Assembly: GCA_963971535.1 (NCBI GenBank)
Contig: OZ020591.1
Coordinates: 18,090,823-18,154,822, forward strand
Length of the DNA: 64,000 nt
Reading direction: 5' to 3'
From: Notolepis coatsorum
Lineage: Eukaryota; Chordata; Actinopteri; Aulopiformes; Paralepididae
Positions 54,857 to 64,000 of the stretch are shown here, in pieces (position 1 is the stretch's first letter; each line of letters opens with the position of its first letter). The position numbers and the translations under genes were made by a program. The notes under the pieces were generated by a model. That model was not told where the DNA came from, did no database searches, and saw nothing but the letters and a program-made list of their open reading frames with translations.

Positions 54857-56345
54857 ATGGATAGACGCCTGCGAACACCAGCTACTAGGACAGAGAGACT
54901 TCGGCTCAGCTTCTTCCCCCAGGCCATCAGAGCAGGGAGCGAAATTAACTTTTTGACTCACCGGCCAGTGGCGGGTAGATGGGAAGAATCTACCCGCCAA
55001 GCATATTTCTTACCTGCCAACTTTTTTTTGATAAAAAAAAAATTTATTATTATTTTATATAAAATTTTCTTTTTTAATCAAATATATATATTATATAATC
55101 ATACTTGTGATTGTGTTATCTGCGAGACATCGCCACCTCGCTGTCTGCAAACAGCTCCACTGTCTGTGTGTATACTCGAGTGGCCTCCAGCTCCAGCAAG
55201 GATTCTCCGGGGGTGCAGCTGGACCCTAAACGCTACATTCAGCATGCAAAAGGATTCTCCTGCGCTGCACCTGGACCCTATTCAGCAGCCCTCACTCATG
55301 CAATGTAAACCAGGGACTCGAATACGTATGTTGTTGTTGTAGGACATTGATGCCAGGAGCTATCTGTAGCTACTGCTGGATGGCGTTGGGACAACGCCTC
55401 AGTGAACTATTTAGTTTACTGCGACATTTCGTAGTGACTAGTTACCTAGCCAACGGAGGTATTATGCACTGGACTATTGCTGCAGGATTTGTTGATGTCT
55501 GGAGCTATCAGTAGCTAGCCGGCTGGATAACGTTACACAATGCCTCATGTATTAAACTAAGTGAATAGTTGACTGGGTCATTTTGTAACGGTAGCTAACG
55601 TTATCTCACGAAGGTCCCACACTGACTAGACTAACGTCACGGTGACTCTGAGGCAATAGCCTCTGTTTACATGCAGGCATACAGAAACGGGTGGGGAGGG
55701 GGTAGCAGCAGCAGCAGCAGTGCGCGGTGAGCTGCATGTCTGTGCTGAGACAGCGAGTGAGAACTCCGCTAAAGAATTGGATCATGATTTTCGGTTTTCA
55801 CATGACTATTTGATTGCCCGCCACACGGCGGTCAGACCTCTCAGTGGGAGGCGCCAAACGTAAAAACTGAGCGCAAATGGCGGGTGGCGCTCTCTAGTTT
55901 CGGTCCCTGCATCAGAGCCTTGAACACTGCACTCTCCACACACAAGCACACATGAGCACACACACTGTACACGCTCACACACTAGCAGCCACTTTAACAT
56001 GAGCAAACACACTCTCATGCTGCACACGCTCACACTTATGGCCACTTTACAAAAGGAAAGGTCACTTTAAGAATAGTATAACTTGAGATTGTATAATATA
56101 GCAGTGTACATAAAGATCCAGTGCCTCATCCGTAGCTAACAGTGTATTGCACTACCACAGGACCTAGCATGTCCTACCATGCTCTGTAAATAACTCATGT
56201 ACATATACCGATATGCCCTACTCTGTTTACTTGTTTTATTGCACAATGTCGTTCTATTGGATTCTATTATATATTACTATTGTATTATGCACATCGTTGC
56301 GGGCAAGACCACCCGCATTTCATTGTATACTCTTGACTTGAATAC
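54857..56345 (+). mobile_element. LINE-B 3' part, split by a hAT
   Basis: MDRRLRTPATRTERLRLSFF is the end of the LINE-B protein. After the hAT the 3' UTR continues (CACTAGCAGCCACTTTAAC, CAGTGCCTCATCCGTAGC, CACCCGCATTTCATTGTA). The reversed copy at 61798-62732 matches it. Confidence 0.8.
54933..55909. mobile_element. hAT element, target duplication CATCAGAG
   Basis: CAGGGAGCGAAATTAAC and CTAGTTTCGGTCCCTG are inverted, flanked by perfect CATCAGAG (54925-54932, 55910-55917). Length 977 bp. GCGGGTAGAT near the left and GGCGGGTGGCGC near the right are related to the element at 7353. Confidence 0.95.
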
Positions 56346-56579
56346 TATGACCTATTTGACATCAACTATCTATCGTTCAATATGTGAAAAATAATAAATT
56401 CTTTCATGCATACGTTCGTGTGTTATACCGTGGTGAATATAAGTATAGTTTCAGAGCGATCCTGGCTAATCCCAGAAAACGGTGCTATAGAGCAATACGT
56501 GAATTTCACTAAAAGCGTTGCCGTTGCTCGCCTGGACACGCTACTATTTCCAAATCAAATGTATATGTTATGTTTCATC

Positions 56580-57423
56580 CAGGGTTTCCGTTAGAAAAAA
56601 TTGTTGCCGGCCTCAGTGTCCGGTAGATTTCAATCTACCGGTCAAATAAGAGAAATTCCGGTCAGAGTTTATTGAGCTTAAAAACAAACAATTGATAGGC
56701 AAAAGAATGACAACAAAACAAAAGAATGACATCATCAAGGCATGTAGATTTATAATATTTTTACTTAAAACTAGGCTACTTTTGCGTATAAAGTCATTAT
56801 ATTCCAAATAAAATAAGTCCCGAGACTCGTGCTGCTGCCGACTTTAAATCAAATAGGTGTCTGTGGGCAGTCGCCCGACATTAATAAACAGTCTGTTATA
56901 ATCACATTTTTATGAGCTAACGAATTCCGTTATATTGGACATTTGTATTAATTATATCAAGCGAAGAACTGAGAAATTTGGCAGAGAGACGGCAACATTA
57001 TCATGGGTTTGCGTGACGACTCTCTCTCTCTCCACCTCCCAATGACTTATTTGCGAGAGTATGTCGATGCAGAGCAGCAGATTCAGCTGTTATTGGCTCT
57101 TTTCTTGGGACCGCACAGCAGCGCCCCCCACCCAACATTGAATTGAAAATGGCTGAATTGGAGTACTGCTGGAGTACTGCATTGTGCTGCTGCTGCTCCG
57201 GCTCTGCAGCTTCACAAAAGTTCGCACACCCAGCACTAAGCTCTCGCTGACAACGTCGTTGTCATTATTAGAAGCAACGATGAAACAAATGTAATGATTG
57301 TTTCGTTCATCGCATAGGCTATTTAATTTGAGCCTATTTTAATACAATTCAAATAATCAAATTGTGCTTAGACTCAGGGAATTATTTTCACCGGACAATA
57401 ATTACCGGCTAATGGAAACGCTG
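56580..57423. mobile_element. hAT element, target duplication GTTTCATC
   Basis: CAGGGTTTCCGTTAG and CTAATGGAAACGCTG are inverted, with perfect GTTTCATC on both sides (56572-56579, 57424-57431). 844 bp, no transposase. A partial relative is at 17390. Confidence 0.95.
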
Positions 57424-57431
57424 GTTTCATC

Positions 57432-57984
57432 ATGAATGCATGAAAGGGGGGGGGGGGGGGGTCATTTTTTGATGCTTTGATCGTCACCAACGGCATATGT
57501 TGTGGAGTAACGTTATACATTGTTGTTGCGATCGATGTGAAATCATGGTTGGATCAAAGCAGGATTGATGTCATATAGTCCTTACCTTCACTAAGAGGTA
57601 CCCCAAAAAGAATATTCCGATTGTCTGATCGCGATTCCCAGTATTGGTGTCCATCGTGTCGCCAACATAATCCACCACAACACATGCATCGGGAGCATTT
57701 GACGCTTCTCAATGCGATCGGGTGAACCGCTCGACTCGCCTGACCCAAAAAACTGCGCCCGGAGGGATTTGAACATAACGCAGGGTAAGATACAAGGTTT
57801 CAAAGGGTGCTCGATACTGCCACCCAGCAGGATGCGGCCGGTATTGCACTATGGTAACCCTGAGGTCCGTGTGCCTGAAATGAATAGAAATATCGAATAA
57901 AAGAAATAACGATGAAAACCCGACTGGTCTGGCGCTGAACGGTTGGCGAGATAACCCGACTTTACTCGGGTCTGGCTGATTGAG
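57432..57984. other. Unclassified right part of the TTAA insertion
   Basis: A G homopolymer (57447-57462) is followed by sequence without a supported frame. GAGATAACCCGACTTTACTCG lies next to the right terminus. Confidence 0.4.
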
Positions 57985-58084
57985 TTAAGAGTGTAGTGGG
58001 AAATAGTGACATGTCCCTTTGTTACTTTCAAAAGCAATGGTTACAACAAATTACATTGAAATGATTGTATGCCCTTCTTTCTAG

Positions 58085-59910
58085 ACTCCATGGCCTTACA
58101 GCTGTGTATCTGTGAAGAGGAGGTTCCCCCTGAGCAGCAGGAGAGGAGCCCCAGTCTGGTCCAGGAGGAGCCAGAGCTCCTACAGATTAAAGAGGAACAG
58201 GAGGAACTCTGGATCAGTCAGGAGGGAGAGGAGCTTCCTGTCTCTGTGAAGAGTGAACATGATGAAGAGAAACCTCAGTCCTCACAGCTCAGCCAAACCC
58301 AGGACACAGAGCCCCTCCAGATTAAAGAGGAACAGGAGGAACTGTGTCAAGATCTAGTGGAGGCTGATGGCTCCAAGATGACCTTACAACCTATGAAATG
58401 TGAAAATGAAGGTGAGAACACTCTGTCCTCACAACTCAGCCAAATCCGGGACCCAGAGCAGATTAAAGATGAACTAGATCAAGGGCTGGAAGAAGCTGAT
58501 CGCTCCAAGATCACAGTAGACCCAGTGAAATGTGAAGATGGTCAAGAGAACGCTCTGCCCTTCCAGCCTCTTCAACCCAAAAGGGAGAAAAACAGAGAAG
58601 CATACTCTTTACCCAGCACCTCAACTGAACACATGAAAACAGAACCTGAAGGAGAGGACTGTGGAGTAGCGGAACTAACCAGTAACTTAGATCCAGCTGG
58701 TGATTTAGAACCAACTAGAGATAGCCAGCCTCTCTCTTCAGACTGTTCTCTAACTGAGACTGATGACAGTGATGATGACAGTTCTGGAACTGAGACTGAT
58801 GACAGTGATGATGACAGTTCTGGAACTGAGACTGATGACAGTGATGATGACAGTTCTGGAACTGAGACTGATGACGGTGATGATGACCAAGAGAAACCAT
58901 TTGGTTGTTCAGTTTGTTGGAAAGGGTTCAGTATGAAGGGAGATCTGAAGAGACACATGAGAACACATACTGGAGCGAAACCATTTGTTTGTTCAGTTTG
59001 TGGGAAAGGGTTCAATCAGCAAACAATTCTGAAGACACACATGACATTTCACACAGGATGGAAACCATTTAGCTGTTCAGTTTGTGAGACAGCGTTCAAG
59101 TACCACACAGATCTGAAGACACACATGAGAATTCACATAGGAGAGAAACCATTTAGCTGTTCAGTTTGTGGGACAGCGTTCAAGTACCAAACAAGTCTGA
59201 AGACACACATGATAACTCATACTGGAGAGAAACTATTTGGTTGTTCAGTTTGTGGGAAAGGGTTCGGGTTCAGTAGGAAGGAAGATCTGAAGAAACGCAT
59301 GATAATTCATACTGGAGAGAAACCATTTGTTTGTTCAGTTTGTGGGAAAGGGTTCAGTTTGAAGGGAAATCTGAAGATACACACTATAACTCATACCAGA
59401 GTGAAACTATTTGGTTGTTCAGTTTGTGGGAAAGGGTTCAGTACGAAGGAAGATCTGAAGACACACATGATAACTCATCCTGGAGAGAAAGCATTTAGTT
59501 GTTCAGTTTGTGGGAAAGGGTTCAATCGCCAAGGACATCTGAAGAGACACATGATAACTCACACTGGAGAGAAACGATTTAGTTGTATAGTTTGTGGGAC
59601 AGCGTTCAAGTACCAAACAAGTCTGAAGACACACATGATAACTCATACTGGAGAGAAACCATTTGTTTGTTCAGTTTGTGGGAAAGTATTCGGTAAAAAG
59701 GGAGATCTGAAGACACACATGATAACTCATCCTGGAGAGAAAGCATTTAGTTGTTCAGTTTGTGGGAAATTGTTCTATCTCCAATCAAATCTGAAGCGAC
59801 ACATGAGTTTTTTTCACACACGAGAGAAGCTATTTATTGTTCAGTTTGTGGGAAAGGAGTCAATGGAGGAAAATGGAAAATGGAGGAAAATACTTCCCAA
59901 AGGTCAGTGA
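58085..59910 (+). CDS. Zinc-finger gene B, terminal exon (C2H2)
   Basis: The acceptor TTCTTTCTAG and exon start match gene A; with MKKHKA the protein would have about 614 residues. The acidic N-terminus (CEEEVPPEQQERSPSL, IKEEQEELW) is nearly identical to A. The acidic segment has three TETDDSDDDSSG units plus a variant and runs straight into QEKPFGCSVCW, so the roughly 50-residue linker and decayed finger of A are absent. Eleven fingers follow. Finger 5 has a two-residue insertion and lost its first histidine (LKKRMIIH), and finger 11 ends HMSFFH. A twelfth stops after KLFIVQFVGKESM, and the final residues KWRKILPKGQ come from the junction and the LINE-A insertion. Like A, probably a nuclear DNA-binding factor; target unknown. 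Confidence 0.85.
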
Positions 59911-60298
59911 ATACCACAACCACTACACCAGAGGAAGCTCAACAAATCATGTTAAACCCAGATTCGGCTCAAACAAGGGACTAAACACGTTTCGCAATTA
60001 TGCCACAACAATGTGGAACGCCCTACCTATGTATATACTCTGTCAGGATCTAGGGGTAACAGTACTGTATATTTGAATACCGTTTATGTCACAAATGTAT
60101 CAGTACTAAATACCTATATGTCCCTATGCCATAAATGTCATGTATGTTGTGTATGTCATAAATGTCTATATGAATTGAAAATGGGGGACAAACGTCTTTC
60201 TCAGGTCTGCATCCCCTTAACAATTGTATGTATTGAGCTGTACTGTATTGTACCCATTCTGCAATCTGTTAAATAAAGTTTTCATTCATTCATTCATT
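59884..60298 (+). mobile_element. LINE-A insertion in the last finger of gene B
   Basis: It starts within the LINE-A C-terminal coding part (AAATACTTCCCAAAGGTCAG), has a shortened 3' UTR lacking most of the C-rich blocks, and ends TTAAATAAAG with an (ATTC)n tail. GTCAATG-like sequence before and TCAATGACC after suggest a short target duplication inside the finger codons. Confidence 0.9.
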
Positions 60299-60475
60299 CA
60301 ATGACCAATCACATCTGAAGAGACACATGAGAATTCACACAGGAGAGTAACTATTTAGCTGTTCAGTTTGTGGGAAAGGGTTAAGTGATAAAGGAAATGT
60401 GAAGAAATATGAAGACACACTAGCACTCATACAGGAGAGAAACCATTTAGTTCTTCCGTTTAAGCTGAGAGTAGA
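60296..60475 (+). pseudogene. Severed zinc fingers of gene B
   Basis: Downstream of the LINE the original exon resumes: FNDQSHLKRHMRIHTGE, then a TAA replacing a lysine codon, then LFSCSVCGKG, a degenerate GNVKKYEDT region and HTGEKPF. These are about two further fingers cut off from the ORF. An AATAAA follows at 60486-60491. Confidence 0.85.
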
Positions 60476-60654
60476 CTTGAAAAGAATAAAGAGAACAGGT
60501 CCCCAAACACAGTTTGCAGTATATTAAATAGAAACCCCATGTACTTTTTAGAAGAAGAACACACACACATGAGAGAGAAATGCATACACTGTAATGCCGC
60601 AACAATTACCAATGTGTTTTTACACAAATGGCTTAATAAAGGAATCTGAATCTA

Positions 60655-60990
60655 AATCTCTGCACTTTTCCCATTCCGTCGTCCTTCCCCCCCAAGGGCA
60701 GCCGGCAGCAGACATGGGCTGCGGCGTGGGCCGCGCCCGGGGACAATCAAAGTGCTCCTGTCCCTCTTTGTCAGGGACGTGACAGCGTTAGCGATCTGTT
60801 CTACATGTTTTTCCTTTGGGTTTATTTTATCTGGATGTGGGAGAACATGCAACAGGGAGAACATGCAAACTCCACACAGAAAGGCCCAGGAGATACCCCA
60901 CCTGGGTACCTGGCAACACGGCAACCTGGTCCCCAAGTGAGAATCGAACCCAGGACGACAGTGTTAATCCCTACATCACTGTGCCGCCCA
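60655..60990 (-). mobile_element. HE1-like SINE
   Basis: The minus strand gives TGGGCGGCACAGTGATGTAG, GGGTTCGATTCTC (B box), TCTGTGTGGAGTTTGCATG and GGGCAGCC near its end. It lies in the 3' region of gene B. Confidence 0.8.
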
Positions 60991-61005
60991 AAAATTCTGT
61001 TCCCA

Positions 61006-61262
61006 TACTAAGCAGTATACACAATAGGAACCCCATGTACTTATACTAAGTAGTATACACAATAGGAACCCTATGTACTTATACTAAGTAGTATACTCAA
61101 TAGGAACCCCATGTACTTATACTAGGCAGTATACTCAATAGGAACCCTATGTACTTATACTAAGTAGTATACTCAATAGGAACCCCATGTACTTATACTA
61201 AGTAGTATACACAATAGGAACCCCATGTACTTATACTAAGTAGTATACCCAATAGGAACCCT
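61006..61262 (+). repeat. 40-bp minisatellite, about 6 units
   Basis: TACTAAGTAGTATACACAAT plus AGGAACCCCATGTACTTATA in tandem. AAGTAGTATAC and GTACTTATACT are partly complementary. Confidence 0.9.
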
Positions 61263-61349
61263 TGGGACTTTTTTTTGTTTTGTGACTGATTTATGTTTAT
61301 CTTCATTCATATCAAAGACAAAGATTCTGTACCTCCTTTTTTGACTTTC

Positions 61350-61355
61350 AATAAA
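61350..61355 (+). terminator. Candidate poly(A) signal of gene B
   Basis: AATAAA in TTTCAATAAAATATATTT, about 1.4 kb after the stop codon and followed by T/G-rich sequence (TGCTTGTTTTGACTC). Gene A lost the corresponding region by deletion. Confidence 0.4.
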
Positions 61356-61379
61356 ATATATTTTATATGCTTGTTTTGA

Positions 61380-61740
61380 CTCTTTCATTGTGAGTGTTAT
61401 AATTTAAAATGCTGTGTAGCGATTAGGACATGATATTTTACTTAAAAGTGGAAATACTCTACAGAAAAGAGTTGCTAAATTAAACAAAAAGGTCTATAGA
61501 CATTAATGTTGAGTTTTTCAAACGTATTATTTTGGCACAAACCCGGTGCCATTTAGCTCCGTATTGGAGTGACAGCGGACATCTCTACTGCAGATATGTC
61601 CTGCCCTAGTGGGCTTCACTTATAAGTAGTTTAAGTTAGCAGTCAGAAGACTGAGGTGTGACAGCAACAGTGTATACCTTCAATAACTGGTGGCGCCAGA
61701 GAGCATCTGACAAAACCTCAGAGCCTGTTTCACCACAGAA
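61380..61740. other. No recognised feature
   Basis: Unclassified 3' flank of gene B. Confidence 0.4.
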
Positions 61741-61744
61741 CTGG

Positions 61745-61797
61745 GCCCTATTCCCCATAGCGCAGCGGACTAAGCGCCTGCCTACCACCGCAGAGAC
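61745..61797 (+). mobile_element. tRNA-like SINE head, truncated
   Basis: CCCATAGCGCAGCGGACTAA contains an A-box-like segment and GCCTGCCTACCACCGCAG follows, but the B box is replaced by the LINE-B insertion. Confidence 0.45.
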
Positions 61798-62732
61798 ACT
61801 GGTAAATCAAGGCAAGAGGTTTATTTCTCACGGCATACAAGCATACAGTGAAATGCGGGGGGTCATGCCCGCAGCGATTGTGCAATAATACAGTAATAAG
61901 AATAGGATGAGAATAAGACATTTGTGCAATAATACAAGTAATAAGAATAAGACATAACAGGTATATGTACATGAAGTTTACAAAAAGCATGGTAAGACAT
62001 GCTAAGGTCCTGCGATAGTGCAATACACTGTTGGCTACGGATGAGGCACTGGGTCTTATGTACACTACTATACAATGCTATACTATACAATCTACAGTTA
62101 TACTATGTATCCTTATGCTAGCTTGCTATATCCATCTGTTTACTATACAAGAACCACTCCCGTTCTTGTTTTTAAAGTGACCTTTCATTGTGTAAAGTGA
62201 CTGCTAGTGTGTGAGCGTATACAGTGTGTGTGTTGTGTGTGTGCTCATGTGTGCTTGTGTGTGGAGAGTTCAGTGTTCAAGACTGATGGACTGGGGGAAG
62301 AAGCTGAGCCAAAGTCTCTCTGTCCTAGTTGCTGGTGTTCGCTGGAGTTTGCCTGACCGCAGCAGCTTGAACAGGCTGTTATTGGGGTGGTGAGGGTCTT
62401 TCATTATTCTGCAGGCTCTGGATTTGCACCTCTTGTTATATAAGACCTGCAGGGGTGGTAGTGCAATACCCGTAGTACGCTCAGCTGTGCGCACCACTCT
62501 CTGTAGGGCCTTCTTGTCCTGTGCCGTGCTGTTTCCATACCAGGCAGTGATGTTTCCAGTCAAGATGCTCTCTACAGCTCCGGAGTAGAAGGACTGGACT
62601 ATCTTCCCCGATACTCTGAACTTCCTTAACTGTCTCAGGTGGTAGAGGCGCTGCTTCACCTTCTTTACGACTGAGTCTGTGTGTTGTCCATGTCAGGTCC
62701 TCTGAGATGCGGATGCCCAGGTACTTGAAGCT
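61798..62732 (-). mobile_element. LINE-B 3' half
   Basis: On the minus strand a coding remnant (to about 62270) and its 3' UTR are present, ending in GCATTTCACTGTATGC. The 5' edge abuts SINE-1 at 62733. The block LINE-B, SINE-1, T1 also follows gene A. Confidence 0.85.
62270..62659 (-). pseudogene. LINE-B reverse-transcriptase C-terminus
   Basis: The 129 codons read SILTGNITAWYGNST, LQRVVRTAERTTGIALPP, RACRIMKDPHHPNNSLF and TPATRTERLWLSFFPQSI. This is a typical non-LTR reverse-transcriptase C-terminal region with the KxxLQRVVRTA block. The catalytic part is missing. The clade is not assigned. Confidence 0.8.
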
Positions 62733-63155
62733 GCTATCGAATCCAGCTGTCAGCGGTACCTCCGGCTTGGTCGGTCGTCCATACTAACACGATTGGCAAT
62801 GTTAGCGGGTGGGAAGCCGGTGGGGTGTGTATCCTGGTCGTTGTAAACAGCGATTCCTACGGGTCGGTCGGGGCGCCTGCTCAGCGAGGAAGGGGAAGTA
62901 GTGTGAGCCTCCCACACGTTACGCTCCCCCAGTGAGAGTCCTCGCTGTCAGGTGAAAAGAAGCGGCTGGCTGACTCCACATGTATCGGAGGGGACATGTG
63001 ATAGTATCTATCAACCCTCCCTAGACCGGCAAGTGGGGGTCAAATGCGCACACGACCAGGAAGGGAGGGAAGGGAATTGGCATAACGACTAAAAACAAAA
63101 TTGGGACGGGAGAAAAATACAGAAAAAGGGGGAGAAAAAGTAGATAAAAAAATAT
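62733..63155 (+). mobile_element. SINE-1 copy, 5' truncated
   Basis: Nearly identical to 23042-23469, including the break point with LINE-B and the A-rich end. Confidence 0.85.
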
Positions 63156-63158
63156 ATT

Positions 63159-63789
63159 CCCATTATCCAGATTCAATTAACTCGATGTTTGAATCCAGGC
63201 TTTCCCTGTTCCTCGAACGCTGATTCAGTCTCGTTAATTCGAACCAGACTTGATACTCAGGATAATTGCGTGCGGCCGCCTCACCTGAAAAGACAGAAGG
63301 TGTCGATCGCAGAAATCCTGATTTTCTAACGGCATTGATTGATTGAAAACTTTATTAACAGATTGCAGAATGGGTACAATACAGTACGGCTCAATAGCCT
63401 CGCCGACAAGTTAAATGCATAATCTATAGGCTAATTTTATGTCCCTCATTACCCCAATCAATCGGATTATATTTCTTTAATGTGCCTGCTGGCAGTAGGC
63501 TTAATGGAATGAATAATCTAATGAGTTCAACTCTTTCAGAATAAGTAGATAAAAACAAGCCCAAAGAGTATCTAATTGATACGAATTAATAGATACTTAT
63601 GAGGATATCTGTACTGTGTGCTTAGGTATCATGTACTATATAAATACATGGTTCCCAAAGTTTTCAAGGCGTGACCCCCGAAATAACGTGTCAGAGAGGG
63701 AGTTGGAGGCTATACAGTTTCACTATCAATCAGGTTTTAATCTGTTTCGGACATCATCCATACATGCATTGAATTGATTCACCTTTGGT
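63159..63789. mobile_element. T1, copy c, truncated
   Basis: It starts at CCCATTATCCAGATTCAATT, lacking the left terminus, and stops at CACCTTTGGTT. It carries the LINE-A fragment (63337-63400) and lacks the hAT of copy b. Confidence 0.8.
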
Positions 63790-64000
63790 TATATTACGTC
63801 ATAGCTTACGCTCTGCGCCTAGTGGAACATATCCTATATCAGTCTAACTACTGAATACATTTCTCCACACAGTACATGTATACACCCATCCGCCTGGCCA
63901 CACCCCCATCCGCTCCTCTACATAAGCAGGGGTGTGGCCATACTAACAGCTCCTTCCTTATTTTCACCACCGGCAAGTGTCTGTATACACCACTTGAGTT
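63790..64000. other. Unclassified; possible promoter-like end of window
   Basis: GCCACACCCC motifs flank CTACATAAGCAGG. It could belong to an LTR or promoter cut by the window edge. No decision is possible. Confidence 0.3.

Larger units (their letters stand above)
54744..57984. mobile_element. TTAA-flanked insertion of 3.2 kb in unit B
   Basis: CTCAAT (left) and ATTGAG (right) are inverted and TTAA lies on both sides (54740-54743, 57985-57988). Unit A has the uninterrupted site TCCTGTTAAGAGTGTAG. It contains LINE-B sequence and two hATs. Inverted similarity beyond six or seven bases is poor, so piggyBac origin is likely but not certain. Confidence 0.7.

Overview
The window looks like vertebrate, very probably teleost, nuclear DNA. 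Genes are sparse. Two C2H2 zinc-finger genes carry the acidic N-terminus with EEEVPPEQQE and KEEQEELW blocks that is common in ray-finned fish. Around them lie L2-like LINE fragments, HE1-like and other tRNA-derived SINEs, hAT elements, TTAA-flanked elements, a Penelope-like remnant and many minisatellites. The species cannot be read from the sequence. No prokaryotic operon, rRNA, CRISPR array or intact tRNA gene is visible.

Layout. 1-3.6 kb: polypurine tract, two promoter-like patches and unclassified DNA. 3.6-27.2 kb (unit A): a LINE-A copy, a zinc-finger first exon (coding 4932-4950), a 40-bp minisatellite, a long intron full of transposons (a BED-finger hAT transposase fossil, a LINE with an 868-codon ORF, a Penelope remnant, an intact hAT), the zinc-finger terminal exon (21015-22936), then LINE-B, SINE and the TIR element T1. 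27.2-36.8 kb: microsatellites, a 130-bp palindrome, SINEs, three long minisatellites and a broken LINE-A copy. 36.8-63.8 kb (unit B): two more first-exon copies (37112-37130 and 39439-39457), the same 40-bp minisatellite invaded by a solo LTR and a LINE, a pair of inverted TIR elements, TTAA-flanked elements, the second terminal exon (58085-59910), then LINE-B, SINE and T1 again.

How it fits together. Units A and B are a tandem segmental duplication of a two-exon zinc-finger gene with an intron of 16-19 kb. The first exon ends one base into a codon, and its donor joins in frame to the acceptor of either terminal exon. Insertions present in one unit and absent from the other give empty sites that date transposition after duplication: an hAT in A, and a TTAA-flanked block in B. 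Both genes have lost their original C-terminus to a LINE, by two independent routes: a deletion fused ZNF-A to an antisense LINE, and a sense LINE inserted into a finger of ZNF-B. These are the most interesting observations here. I did not find a wholly new kind of system. Transposon boundaries were found by eye from terminal inverted repeats and target-site duplications; those with perfect duplications are firm, and LINE or SINE 5' edges are approximate.
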